Assembly: GCF_035917275.1 (NCBI RefSeq)
Contig: NZ_CP108508.1
Location: 4,712,001 to 4,776,000 of the forward strand
Length of the DNA: 64,000 nucleotides
Source of the DNA: Streptomyces sp. NBC_01237
GTDB lineage: Bacteria; Actinomycetota; Actinomycetes; Streptomycetales; Streptomycetaceae
Direction: 5' to 3'
A model generated the notes under the pieces. That model was not told the DNA's origin, did not search any database, and saw only the letters and a program-made list of their open reading frames with translations. Below, piece after piece: positions 40,641 through 49,014 of this stretch. Every line of letters starts with the position of its first letter. Within the stretch, counting starts at the first letter, position 1. The position numbers and the translations under genes were made by a program.

Positions 40641-40928
40641 GTGACTGACACCGTCACCGTCAAGCTGCACGTCGAGGGAATGCCGGACTACACGTACAGG
40701 GCCAAGCGGACCCTGACCCCCGAGATCGTCCGGCTGACCTACCGGCTCGGCGACCTCGACCCTGTCAACGGCATCCACCCCATTTATGCCCGGATTGAGG
40801 GCCCCGCCGTGGACGGCCCCTACGACGTCGACCGCCAGACCGAGGTCATCTACCGGAGCCACCCACAGCACTGGCCCACATGGCTCATCGCGCTCGGCGC
40901 CGAGCACTGCCCGCAGCGCCGCGGCTGA
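40641..40928 (+). CDS. unknown 95-aa element protein
   Basis: GTG start with AAGGAG. Predicted beta-rich start (V-T-V-K-L-H-V-E-G) and a C-terminal W-P-T-W-L-I-A-L-G-A-E-H-C. Not recognised; flanked on both sides by terminator hairpins, so it is its own short transcription unit. Confidence 0.6.
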   Translation: MTDTVTVKLHVEGMPDYTYRAKRTLTPEIVRLTYRLGDLDPVNGIHPIYARIEGPAVDGPYDVDRQTEVIYRSHPQHWPTWLIALGAEHCPQRRG

Positions 40929-40940
40929 CCCACGCACAAC

Positions 40941-40983
40941 CGAGGGCGGCCCCTCATCCGACCAAGAGCCGGGGCCGCCCTCG
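40941..40983 (+). terminator. 13-bp stem terminator
   Basis: CGAGGGCGGCCCC at 40941-40953 pairs exactly with GGGGCCGCCCTCG at 40971-40983. Confidence 0.8.
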
Positions 40984-41019
40984 TCCAGCACAACTCAACA
41001 GTGGACTGGAGATACCAGC

Positions 41020-41748
41020 ATGACTCAACACGTCCCGATCCGAAGCGTATTCGGTCACCGGCCCCGCTTACTGGATCTGTTCTCCTGCGCCGGCGGCGCA
41101 GCGATGGGGTACCACCGGGCGGGGTTCGAGGTGACCGGCGTCGACATCGCCGACCGCCCGAACTACCCCTTCACGTTCGTGAGGGCCGATGCCCTCGACC
41201 ACCTCGCCGCCCTCATCACGTCCGGGGACATCGCCCGGTACGCGGCGGTGCACGCGTCCCCGCCGTGCCAGGCCGGATGCGCCCTCACCGTGGGCACCAA
41301 CGCCTCACGCGGCTGGGGCCGCACCCACGTCCAGCTCATCCCCGACCTCCGGGCGCTCCTGGACGCCACGGGGCTGCCGTACGTCATCGAGCAGCCCAAC
41401 GGGAAAGCCCCCGTCCGGGCCGATCTGCGGCTGTGCGGGGAGATGTTCGGGCTCGGCGTCCTGAGGCACAGGGTGTTCGAGCTGGGTGGCGGCTGGAGCG
41501 TCCCTCAGCCCGAACACCGGCCGCACCGGGGATACGTGCGGGGCTATCGGCACGGCGTCTACCGCGACGGCCCGTACGTCGCCGCGTACGGCGCCGGCGG
41601 CGGCAAGGCCACCGTGCCGGAGATGCAGACCGCCATGGGCATCACCTGGACCGACGTCCGCGAGGAACTGACCGAGGCCATTCCCCCCGCCTACACCGAG
41701 CGGATCGGCTCCGCGTTCCTGACCCGCGTTGCGGAGGTGGCCGCGTGA
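41020..41748 (+). CDS. C5-cytosine DNA methyltransferase-like protein
   Basis: 242 residues. Motif I is L-L-D-L-F-S-C-A-G-G-A-A-M-G-Y; motif II has V-T-G-V-D-I-A; motif IV is A-S-P-P-C-Q-A-G with the catalytic Cys; P-Y-V-I-E-Q-P-N stands where E-N-V is usual, leaving Glu in place. The target-recognition region is short, as in phage-type enzymes. It may modify element or host DNA. Its stop overlaps the GTG of the primase gene (GTGA), so it is coupled to replication genes. No matching restriction gene is adjacent. Confidence 0.85.
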   Translation: MTQHVPIRSVFGHRPRLLDLFSCAGGAAMGYHRAGFEVTGVDIADRPNYPFTFVRADALDHLAALITSGDIARYAAVHASPPCQAGCALTVGTNASRGWGRTHVQLIPDLRALLDATGLPYVIEQPNGKAPVRADLRLCGEMFGLGVLRHRVFELGGGWSVPQPEHRPHRGYVRGYRHGVYRDGPYVAAYGAGGGKATVPEMQTAMGITWTDVREELTEAIPPAYTERIGSAFLTRVAEVAA

Positions 41749-42572
41749 ACGCCCTCCTGATCACCGCCCTGGACCTGGCCTCTCGTGCCGTGCCGGTCCT
41801 GCCCTTGCGGGCGGGGAAGCTGCCCTTCGGGAACTGTGCCACCTGCCGGGACAACGCGTGTGGCGGCCGGCCGAACATGAAGTCCGCCGGGCCCTGCGGC
41901 TGCCCGGCACCGTGCCACGCGTGGGCCGCCGCCACCACCGACCCCGCCGTTGTGGCCTCACCCGTGTGGGGGACTGCGTGGGAGCGGGCGGGGGCGGTAG
42001 CGTACTGCCCCGGCGGAGCCGGGGTCACCGTCGTGGACCTCGACACCGCCGCCGCGGTCGCCTGGGCCCGCCGGTCGCTGCCCGCCACCCGCACCGTGCC
42101 CACAACGCGGGGTGAACATTGGATCTACCGGGGCACGATGCCCTCCGCGAACGCCGTCCGTCCCAGTATCGACATCAAGTCCACGATGTCCTACGCCCGG
42201 TGGCTCGGACCCGGCACCGGCACCATGACCACCCTGCCCGACGCCGTACGCGACCTGACCGTCAAGGAGCCGTCGCCGGTCCGGCCCGTCACCGTGCCCG
42301 TGCCCACCGGGAACGGGTCGTGCCCCCACCGCACGCCCGCCTACCTGGACCGCGGCATCACGATGGCGGAGCAGCGCATCACCGAGGCGACCGGCGGCGT
42401 GCACGCGACCGTGTACCGCACGTTCCTCGCCGTGTTGTCCACGCACGCCCGGTGCGGCTGCCTCACCGGCTCCCACACGGAGCGGCTGTTCGCCGCCGCG
42501 CAGGCCAAGGGCGAGAGCCCCCGGCACTGCGCGAACGCCTGGGCCAACGCCCGTACGGCATTGGGGATGTGA
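41745..42572 (+). CDS. bifunctional DNA primase/polymerase (Prim-Pol)
   Basis: 275 residues. Archaeo-eukaryotic-type prim-pol: the N-terminus (A-L-D-L-A-S-R-A-V-P-V-L-P-L) leads to a Cys cluster (C-x2-C, C-x-C-P-A-P-C-H), then V-T-V-V-D-L-D with the metal Asp pair (~105) and T-T-R-G-E-H-W-I-Y-R-G. GTG start coupled to the methyltransferase. It primes and probably extends DNA during AICE replication with the ATPase that follows one base later. Confidence 0.88.
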   Translation: MNALLITALDLASRAVPVLPLRAGKLPFGNCATCRDNACGGRPNMKSAGPCGCPAPCHAWAAATTDPAVVASPVWGTAWERAGAVAYCPGGAGVTVVDLDTAAAVAWARRSLPATRTVPTTRGEHWIYRGTMPSANAVRPSIDIKSTMSYARWLGPGTGTMTTLPDAVRDLTVKEPSPVRPVTVPVPTGNGSCPHRTPAYLDRGITMAEQRITEATGGVHATVYRTFLAVLSTHARCGCLTGSHTERLFAAAQAKGESPRHCANAWANARTALGM

Positions 42573-42573
42573 C

Positions 42574-44046
42574 ATGTCCGAGGACGAGAAGACCCCGGCG
42601 CGTGAGGTCATCACCGAGTACGCGCAGTCGCACTTCCGGTACTTCCGCACCACCGAGGGCACCGTCTACGCCCAGCGGATCGGCCACCCCGTGGCCCGCC
42701 CCATCCGCTCCCAGGGCACCACCGGCAGCCACCGCCAGGAACTCATGGTCGACCTCTTCAACGACGGGGTCGGCGTCTTCAACGGAACCTCGCTGAAAGA
42801 GGCGTTGGACTTGATCGAAGCACTCGCACTGAGCCAGGACGTCCAGCCCACCCATATCCGTGTCGCCCCTGGGTTCGACGGGGCGACGTGGCTGGACCTG
42901 GGCCGCGACGACGGGCAGTCCGTCCGCATCCACCCCAACGGGTGGGACATCCTCATCCCCGACCCGCGCGAGGTGTGCTGGCGGCGCACCCAGCTCACCG
43001 GAGAACTCCCCCTGCCCGCACGGGACACCGAGGGCAAGGGCATCGACCGGCTGTTGCGGCTGACGAACTTCGCCACCGCCGAAACCGAGGCGCTGGCCCT
43101 GGCCTGGCTCATCGGCTGCCTCGGACCGAGTGTTCCGGTCCCGGCCCCGTTCCTCACCGGCCCCCAGGGCGCGGGCAAGTCCACGGCGGGCCGGATGCTG
43201 GTGCGGATCATCGAGGGTATGACCGGAGACCTTCGCCGGGCACCGAAAGATGAGGAAAACCTCATCACCGCCGTCGCCGCCGGATGGGTCACCGCCCTCG
43301 ACAACCTGAGCCACCTGGCCCCGGACCTGTCCGACCTCATGTGCTGCATCGTCACCGGAGCCGAGTCCATCAAAAGGGCCCTCTTCAGCGACGGCGACGT
43401 CGTCCGCTCCCGCTACCGCCGCCCCCTCCTCCTCACCGGCATCGACGTCGGCGTCATCCGCCCCGACCTCGCCGAACGCCTCCTGCCCCTGCGTCTGGAA
43501 CGCCCCAGCGTGCGGCGGACCGAGGCGGAACTGTGGCGGGAGTTCGATGAGGCCCTGCCGGTCATCCTCGGCTCTCTCCTCGACCTCACGGTCAAGGTCC
43601 GGGCGACCGAGGCCGACATCCCCAGCGACCTGCGTATGGCCGACTTCGCGCACCTGTGCGCGCAGATCGACGCCGCGACCGGCTTCGGCACGCTCCCCGC
43701 CTACCGCAGCAGCCTGGACGAGCTGAACGACGACGTCATCGAAGGCGACCTGCTCGCACAGACCGTCCTCAAGCACGCCGCCGGCCTCGCCCCCGGCACC
43801 GAGACGCGGATGACGTCCTCCGAGTGGCTGCACCTCCTCAGCGGCCTCTACAGCGGCGACGACTGCCGTCCCGTGCCCAAAGGGTGGCCCACGACCGGGA
43901 AAGTCCTCTCCGACCGCCTCAAGCGCCTTCAGCCCACCCTCGGCGCCCGAGGCGTCCTCATCGACTGGGGGCGCACCAAGGAAGGCCGGTTCATCGAAAT
44001 GACCCGACGTCCGGCCCTGCCGACCCACGGGCAGCAGTCGTTCTGA
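42574..44046 (+). CDS. replication ATPase/helicase-like protein
   Basis: 490 residues. A P-loop G-P-Q-G-A-G-K-S-T lies near residue 196 and T-A-L-D-N-L-S-H may be the Walker B region (~245). The motor core resembles the phage/plasmid superfamily 3-like ATPases usually paired with prim-pol in AICEs. The C-terminal ~100 residues have a winged-helix flavour (W-P-T-T-G-K-V-L-S-D-R-L-K-R-L). It starts 1 bp after the primase stop. It should unwind the origin at the iterons downstream. Confidence 0.85.
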   Translation: MSEDEKTPAREVITEYAQSHFRYFRTTEGTVYAQRIGHPVARPIRSQGTTGSHRQELMVDLFNDGVGVFNGTSLKEALDLIEALALSQDVQPTHIRVAPGFDGATWLDLGRDDGQSVRIHPNGWDILIPDPREVCWRRTQLTGELPLPARDTEGKGIDRLLRLTNFATAETEALALAWLIGCLGPSVPVPAPFLTGPQGAGKSTAGRMLVRIIEGMTGDLRRAPKDEENLITAVAAGWVTALDNLSHLAPDLSDLMCCIVTGAESIKRALFSDGDVVRSRYRRPLLLTGIDVGVIRPDLAERLLPLRLERPSVRRTEAELWREFDEALPVILGSLLDLTVKVRATEADIPSDLRMADFAHLCAQIDAATGFGTLPAYRSSLDELNDDVIEGDLLAQTVLKHAAGLAPGTETRMTSSEWLHLLSGLYSGDDCRPVPKGWPTTGKVLSDRLKRLQPTLGARGVLIDWGRTKEGRFIEMTRRPALPTHGQQSF

Positions 44047-44073
44047 CCGGCACCGGAGACCGGGGCACGGGCA

Positions 44074-44119
44074 AGCAAGAGGAGCACCCCACCCAAACGG
44101 GGGGCGTGCTCCTCTTGCT
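44074..44119 (+). terminator. 14-bp stem terminator after the replication genes
   Basis: AGCAAGAGGAGCAC at 44074-44087 pairs with GTGCTCCTCTTGCT at 44106-44119. Confidence 0.8.
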
Positions 44120-44232
44120 GTTCGGCGGAACGCCGCCCGAGGGTCGCGCCGCGAAGCGGCTCCCCATTCACGCCGAGTCGCACCACAACACAACAGACAC
44201 CCCCTCTCTTTTTTCTTAAGAAAGGGAAGGCT

Positions 44233-44439
44233 GCGTCACCCGCGTCACCAGAGGCCCTGAAACAGCCCCTGAACTGCTGCAACGGCGATGACGCAGAACG
44301 GCTTCGGCTGCGTCACCCCGCGTCACCTGCGTCACCCCATGACGCACGCCTGCGTCACCGATGACGCACTCCCAACCCCCTGCGTCATCACATAGCGGCA
44401 GGTCAGGGGCCAAGAGTGACGCGGATGACGTGGTGACGC
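44233..44439. other. iteron-type replication origin
   Basis: Twelve copies of GCGTCA (mostly GCGTCAC) in 207 bp. Plus-orientation copies start at 44233, 44242, 44310, 44320, 44329, 44352 and 44382. Reverse copies (TGACGC) are at 44289, 44340, 44362, 44417 and 44434. The array fills the gap between the replication genes and xis, where AICE origins lie. Some copies are 9-10 bp apart, about one helical turn. Confidence 0.75.
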
Positions 44440-44494
44440 AGAAATCACAGCCTCGGACACATCCGCCAGCACCTCACCGCCAAGGAGCGAGCCC

Positions 44495-44722
44495 GTGCAC
44501 CGCATCCATGCAGCCGCATCCCATGCGGCAGACGACCCGACCCTGATCCTGCTCACCGTCGAAGAGGCCGCCCGCCGTCTCCGCGTCGGCCGAACCACAT
44601 GCTTCGCCCTGATCCGCTCGGGCGCTCTGGAGTCGCTGACGATCGGCACCCTTCGCCGTGTCCCCGCCGACGCCCCGGCCGCGTACCTCGCACGCCGTCG
44701 AGCCCAGCAGCACGCCGCCTGA
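44495..44722 (+). CDS. xis: excisionase Xis
   Basis: 75 residues with a MerR/excisionase-type winged helix: L-L-T-V-E-E-A-A-R-R-L-R-V-G-R-T-T-C-F-A-L-I-R (written with breaks at residues 18-40) and S-L-T-I-G-T-L-R-R-V-P. GTG start after CAAGGAG. Directly upstream of int, as in pSAM2; it directs the integrase toward excision. Confidence 0.88.
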   Translation: MHRIHAAASHAADDPTLILLTVEEAARRLRVGRTTCFALIRSGALESLTIGTLRRVPADAPAAYLARRRAQQHAA

Positions 44723-44797
44723 ACCACCTCACACACGGGACGCCGCCCCTGCCGGGTGACGTCTCGTGCTCGCACCTGAAGTTGAAGGAGTCCGCCC

Positions 44798-46075
44798 GTG
44801 GCGGAGAAGAAGCGCACTCGTCGGGCGAACGGTGAAACAGCTGTCTACTTCGGCAAGGACGGCCGTTGGCACGCCCGGGTGCCGATGGGCTACAAGGACA
44901 ATGGTGAGCCCTATCGCAGGCACATCACCCGTCCCTCCGAGGACGCCTTGGCCGAAGAGGTCAAGCGATTGGAGAAGCAGCGAGACCAGGGAACTGCGCA
45001 GCAGCCTGGCAAGCTGTGGACGGTTGAGAAGTGGTTGTGGCACTGGGTCGAGAACATCGCCAAGGACGTCGTCAGCGAGAACACCTACGACGGGTACGAA
45101 GTAGCAGTTCGCGTGCACCTCGTACCCGGCATCGGCAAACACCGCATCGACCGCCTGGAGCCGGAACACCTGGAGAGCCTGTACCGCCGAATGCAGAAGA
45201 GCGGCAGCAAGGCAGCCACTGCCCACCAGGCCCACCGGACCGCCCGTACTGCCTTCGGTGAGGCGGTGCGCCGTGGCCACGCCGCAAAGAACGCCGCCGC
45301 TCTGGCCAAGCCGCCACGGGTGGAGGAGCCGGAGGAGGAGATCGAGCCCTACTCGGTCGAGGAGGTGCAGAGCCTGTTGATCGAGGTGGACAAGCGCCGC
45401 AACAGCGCTCGGTGGATGCTGGCGCTGGCCCTCGGTCTACGGCAGGGGGAGACACTGGGGCTGCGCTGGGTCGATGTGGACCTGGACCACGAGTACCTGA
45501 AGCTGCGCCGGAACCGGCTGCGCCCGAAGTACGAGCACGGGTGCAAGGAGGCGACTCCCTGCGGCCGGAAGGCCGGGTACTGCCCGGACCGCAAGCAGGT
45601 GAGGCGCGAGACGAAGAACACCAAGTCGCGCGCCGGCCGTCGTGCGGTGCCTCTTCCGGGCCCCCTGGTCGTGATGCTGCGCAAGCACAAGGAGGTGCAG
45701 GCCCGGGAGCGCAAGACTGCAGGCAATCTGTGGACCGAATCGGACTACGTGTTCACGAAGCCGCTCGGTGGACCGCTCAGCCCGAACACGGACTACCACG
45801 ACTGGAAGAGGCTGCTGGAGGACGCCGGGGTGCGTGACGCGCGGCTGCATGACGCCCGTCACACCGCTGCCACCGTCCTCATGCTGCTCAGCATTCCTGA
45901 CCGCGTGATCGACCAGATCATGGGCTGGGAGGCAGGCACGTCCTCACGGATGCGCGCACGGTACCTGCACGTGCCCGACGCCATGCTGAAGGAGGTGGCG
46001 CAGAAGCTCGCGGACGCCATCTGGGGGCCCGCTCCGAGCGCCCCTGTGGACAAAGACCAGAACAACGAGGGCTGA
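44798..46075 (+). CDS. int: tyrosine-type site-specific integrase
   Basis: 425 residues, GTG start with GAAGGAG. An N-terminal arm-binding region comes first, then a core-binding domain (about 68-150), then the catalytic domain. Catalytic residues: L-G-L-R-Q-G-E-T-L-G (Arg ~212), L-H-D-A-R-H-T-A-A-T (His and Arg ~350), M-G-W-E (Trp in the second His position) and R-Y-L-H-V (Tyr ~388). A Cys-containing insertion (C-K-E-A-T-P-C-G, G-Y-C-P-D) lies before the catalytic lysine region. The stop is 2 bp from the att repeat, so attP lies just behind the gene, as usual for tRNA-integrating elements. Confidence 0.94.
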   Translation: MAEKKRTRRANGETAVYFGKDGRWHARVPMGYKDNGEPYRRHITRPSEDALAEEVKRLEKQRDQGTAQQPGKLWTVEKWLWHWVENIAKDVVSENTYDGYEVAVRVHLVPGIGKHRIDRLEPEHLESLYRRMQKSGSKAATAHQAHRTARTAFGEAVRRGHAAKNAAALAKPPRVEEPEEEIEPYSVEEVQSLLIEVDKRRNSARWMLALALGLRQGETLGLRWVDVDLDHEYLKLRRNRLRPKYEHGCKEATPCGRKAGYCPDRKQVRRETKNTKSRAGRRAVPLPGPLVVMLRKHKEVQARERKTAGNLWTESDYVFTKPLGGPLSPNTDYHDWKRLLEDAGVRDARLHDARHTAATVLMLLSIPDRVIDQIMGWEAGTSSRMRARYLHVPDAMLKEVAQKLADAIWGPAPSAPVDKDQNNEG

Positions 46076-46077
46076 GA

Positions 46078-46195
46078 CAACGTCGAAGGCCCCCGCAGCA
46101 AGCTGCGGGGGCCTTCGACGTATTGCCCGGTGAGAGCAATGGCGGAGGATACGAGATTCGAACTCGTGAGGGGTTGCCCCCAACACGCTTTCCAA
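46078..46195. repeat. right att repeat, overlapping the intact tRNA-Ser
   Basis: 118 bp identical to 25471-25588. Here the tRNA-Ser gene is complete, so integration regenerated the tRNA at this end. Recombination between the two copies would free a circle of about 20.6 kb. Confidence 0.95.
46081..46120 (-). terminator. 19-bp stem terminator of tRNA-Ser
   Basis: CGTCGAAGGCCCCCGCAGC pairs perfectly with its complement across a 2-nt loop. It lies downstream of tRNA-Ser on the minus strand and also faces int. An identical copy is in the left repeat at 25474-25513. Confidence 0.9.
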
Positions 46196-46227
46196 GCGTG
46201 CGCCCTAGGCCACTAGGCGAATCCTCC
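46140..46227 (-). tRNA. tRNA-Ser(GGA)
   Basis: On the minus strand the gene starts GGAGGATTCGCC. The anticodon loop is TTGGAAA between CACGC and GCGTG (anticodon GGA). It has a long variable arm typical of serine, the T-loop GTTCGAATC, a G discriminator and an encoded CCA. It is the integration target of the AICE. Confidence 0.97.
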
Positions 46228-46363
46228 GCGGCAAACAATACAAGACGTTGAGGAGTGCTCGCGAACCTGTTCCCGCGGAGATCGTCCGGGGCGGTCCCGG
46301 AGCCGGGTGGCGGGGCCAGGTGGGTGGACCGGAGGGGGTGGGGATCCGCTAAGGTGGGCGTCA

Positions 46364-46450
46364 GCCCCTCACGTGGCGCTATCTGACTGAACTCCCCCAG
46401 GGCCGGAAGGCAGCAAGGGTAGGTTGGCTCTGGCGGGTGCGTGGGGGGCG
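46364..46450 (+). ncRNA. ffs: signal recognition particle RNA (small bacterial type)
   Basis: Contains the universal SRP core: GGCCGGAAGGCAGCAAGGGTAG with the GGAA tetraloop and the asymmetric loop partner GGTTGGCTCTGG. The ends pair (CCCCTCACG with CGTGGGGGG). It lies upstream of dnaX as in other Streptomyces. Ends are approximate. It works with Ffh in membrane-protein targeting. Confidence 0.93.
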
Positions 46451-46533
46451 CTTGCGTGTCCGGGGGGCTTTGTGCGGGCCGGGCGGAAGCGGTGCGGGGC
46501 CGGTTGTCGGTCCGTCCCGATAACCTCGTAGGT

Positions 46534-48768
46534 GTGTCGTCCCTTGCGCTGTACCGCCGCTATCGCCCCGAGTCGTTCGCCGAGGTCATCGGTCAGGAGC
46601 ATGTCACTGACCCGCTGCAGCAGGCCCTGCGTAACAACCGGGTCAATCACGCGTACCTGTTCAGCGGGCCGCGCGGCTGCGGAAAGACGACCAGCGCACG
46701 CATCCTCGCCCGCTGTCTGAACTGCGAACAGGGGCCGACGCCCACTCCGTGCGGCGAGTGCCAGTCCTGCCAGGACCTCGCGCGCAACGGTCCGGGTTCC
46801 ATCGATGTGATCGAGATCGACGCCGCTTCGCACGGTGGCGTGGACGACGCCCGTGATCTGCGCGAGAAGGCGTTCTTCGGACCCGCCTCCAGTCGTTACA
46901 AGATCTACATCATCGACGAGGCGCACATGGTCACCCCGGCGGGGTTCAACGCCCTGCTGAAGGTGGTCGAGGAGCCGCCGGAGCATCTGAAGTTCATCTT
47001 CGCGACCACCGAGCCCGAGAAGGTCATCGGCACGATCCGGTCGCGTACGCACCACTACCCGTTCCGGCTGGTCCCGCCGGGCACGCTGCGCGGATATCTC
47101 GCCGAGGTGTGCGCCAAGGAGAACAGCGCCGTCGAGGACGGGGTGCTGCCGCTGGTCGTGCGCGCCGGCGCGGGGTCCGTGCGTGACTCGATGTCCGTCA
47201 TGGACCAGCTGCTGGCCGGCGCGGGCGACGACGGTGTGACATACGCCATGGCGACCTCGCTGCTCGGATACACGGACGGCTCCCTGCTCGACTCGGTCGT
47301 GGACGCCTTCGCGGCGGGCGACGGCGCCGCCGCCTTCGAGGTCGTGGACCGGGTGATCGAGGGAGGCAACGACCCGCGGCGCTTCGTCGCCGACCTGTTG
47401 GAGCGGCTGCGCGACCTGGTGATCCTGGCCGCCGTCCCCGACGCCGGGGACAAGGGACTCATCGACGCCCCCGCCGATGTGGTCGAGCGCATGCAGGCCC
47501 AGGCGTCGGTCTTCGGCGCCGCCGAGCTGAGCCGTGCCGCCGACCTGGTCAACGAGGGGCTCACCGAGATGCGCGGGGCGACCTCCCCGCGCCTTCAGGT
47601 GGAGCTGATCTGCGCCCGGGTCCTGCTGCCCGCCGCCTTCGACGACGAGCGTTCGCTCCAGGCCCGGCTGGACCGGCTGGAGCGCGGGGCGGCGTCCTTC
47701 ACGGCCCCCGCCGCGGGTCCCGCCCTGGGATACGTACCGGGACCGGAGGCGCAGGCCCACGCCGCACCGCCCGCCCCGGCCGGACAGCCCGGTGGCGGGC
47801 CTGCCGCCGCCCGTGCGGCGGTACGGGGCGACGCGCCCATGGCCCCCGCCCCCGCAGCCCCGGCCCCCGCGCCGTTCGCGCCGCCCGTCGCGGCCGAGCC
47901 CCCGGCCCCCGCCGCACCGCCCGCCCAGCAGCCCCCGGCCCAGGCACCCGCGCCCGCCCAGCGCCCCGGTTCGTGGCCCGCTGCCGCCGGTACGGAACAG
48001 GCGCGACGCCCCGGGGGCTGGCCGACCGCCTCCGCGCCGGGCAGCACGCCGCCCCCGCAGACCGCCGCCCCGGCGCCCGCCCAGGCGGCCGCGCCCGCCG
48101 CCCAGGCTCCCTCGGCGCCCGCGCCGAGCCAGGGCATGGTGCAGGGTGCCGCCCAGGTCCGGAACATGTGGCCGGACATCCTGGAGGCGGTGAAGAACCG
48201 CCGCCGGTTCACCTGGATCCTGCTCAGCCAGAACGCCCAGGTCACCGGCTTCGACGGGACCACCCTGCAGATCGGTTTCCTCAACGCGGGCGCCCGCGAC
48301 AACTTCGCGAGCAGCGGCAGCGAGGAAGTGCTGAAGCAGGCTCTCTCCGAGCACTTCAACGCCCAGTGGCGGGTCGAGGCCATCGTGGATTCCTCCGGTG
48401 GCGCGGGTCTGCCCCCGGACACCGGCGGCGGACGGCCCGCGGCCTCTTCGTACCAGCCCGCGCCCGCCGCCCCGCAGGCGTACGAGTCCCGGCCGGCCCC
48501 TGCTCAGCAGCAGCCCACACAGCCCCAGCAGTCCCCGCAGCCGTCGTCCGCTCCCGCCCCGCAGCCGCCCCAGCGCTCCCAGGGGCCCGGCGCGGAGCAT
48601 GCGTCGTCCGGTTCCTACGGGTCGGAGCCCCCGCGTTCGGTGGCACCGGAGGACGACACCCCGGAGGCCGACGATCCGGATCTCGTCGACTCGGCGCTCT
48701 CCGGACACGACCTGATCGTCCGCGAGCTGGGCGCCACGGTCGTGGAGGAGTTCACCAACGAGCAGTGA
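46534..48768 (+). CDS. dnaX: DNA polymerase III subunit gamma/tau
   Basis: 744 residues from a GTG giving V-S-S-L-A-L-Y-R-R-Y-R-P-E-S-F. Clamp-loader AAA+ core: G-P-R-G-C-G-K-T-T (~45), zinc module with four Cys (C-L-N-C, C-G-E-C-Q-S-C), I-I-D-E-A-H-M (~125), sensor T-T-E-P. Residues ~390-560 are a Pro/Ala-rich linker, then a tau-like domain (W-P-D-I-L-E-A-V-K) and a second Pro/Gln-rich tail. Longer than many gamma/tau proteins because of the linkers, as is normal in Streptomyces. SRP RNA lies just upstream. Confidence 0.96.
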   Translation: MSSLALYRRYRPESFAEVIGQEHVTDPLQQALRNNRVNHAYLFSGPRGCGKTTSARILARCLNCEQGPTPTPCGECQSCQDLARNGPGSIDVIEIDAASHGGVDDARDLREKAFFGPASSRYKIYIIDEAHMVTPAGFNALLKVVEEPPEHLKFIFATTEPEKVIGTIRSRTHHYPFRLVPPGTLRGYLAEVCAKENSAVEDGVLPLVVRAGAGSVRDSMSVMDQLLAGAGDDGVTYAMATSLLGYTDGSLLDSVVDAFAAGDGAAAFEVVDRVIEGGNDPRRFVADLLERLRDLVILAAVPDAGDKGLIDAPADVVERMQAQASVFGAAELSRAADLVNEGLTEMRGATSPRLQVELICARVLLPAAFDDERSLQARLDRLERGAASFTAPAAGPALGYVPGPEAQAHAAPPAPAGQPGGGPAAARAAVRGDAPMAPAPAAPAPAPFAPPVAAEPPAPAAPPAQQPPAQAPAPAQRPGSWPAAAGTEQARRPGGWPTASAPGSTPPPQTAAPAPAQAAAPAAQAPSAPAPSQGMVQGAAQVRNMWPDILEAVKNRRRFTWILLSQNAQVTGFDGTTLQIGFLNAGARDNFASSGSEEVLKQALSEHFNAQWRVEAIVDSSGGAGLPPDTGGGRPAASSYQPAPAAPQAYESRPAPAQQQPTQPQQSPQPSSAPAPQPPQRSQGPGAEHASSGSYGSEPPRSVAPEDDTPEADDPDLVDSALSGHDLIVRELGATVVEEFTNEQ

Positions 48769-48776
48769 GCCCGGTG

Positions 48777-48960
48777 CGTACGGAGACGTCGTACGTACGA
48801 GGTTGAGGTGCCCCCGCGCGACAGCGTCGTGCGCACGAGGTGAGGCGCCGCTTGTGCGCAGGCGCCGTGCGTACGGAGACGTCGTGCGTACGGAGTGAGG
48901 CGCCCCTGCGACGGCGTCGTGCGTACGAGGTGAGGCCGTGCGCACGGAGGCGTCGTGCGT
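48777..48960. repeat. degenerate tandem repeats between dnaX and purD
   Basis: Built from CGTGCGTACGGAGACGTCGT and CGTGCGTACGAGGTGAGGC variants, about five copies in 184 bp with CGTACG palindromes. No gene is supported here. The repeats end about 50 bp before the purD start. Confidence 0.6.
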
Positions 48961-49014
48961 CCACGGATCGGCGGCCGTCAAGCCCCCCGGCCCCCGGCGG
49001 TTAGGCTGCACCCC

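Larger units (their letters stand above)
25471..46195. mobile_element. actinomycete integrative and conjugative element (AICE) in tRNA-Ser(GGA)
   Basis: Bounded by identical 118-bp repeats at 25471-25588 and 46078-46195, which include the 3' half of tRNA-Ser and its terminator. Modules left to right: regulation (GntR, HD, NUDIX, XRE), spread proteins (Spd type, small zinc proteins), a TraB/FtsK translocase with a clt-like array, replication (primase-polymerase, ATPase, iteron origin), and xis-int next to the intact tRNA. This is the pSAM2/SLP1 plan: excision and replication as a circle, then double-stranded transfer through a single hexameric pump. A second transposon is nested at 31367-35563. 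Confidence 0.93.

Noticed and set aside
41020..41748. Restriction-modification system
   Set aside because: Only a methyltransferase is present; neighbouring genes are replication genes.
44233..44439. CRISPR array
   Set aside because: Units are 6-7 bp in both orientations with no uniform spacers; fits iterons.
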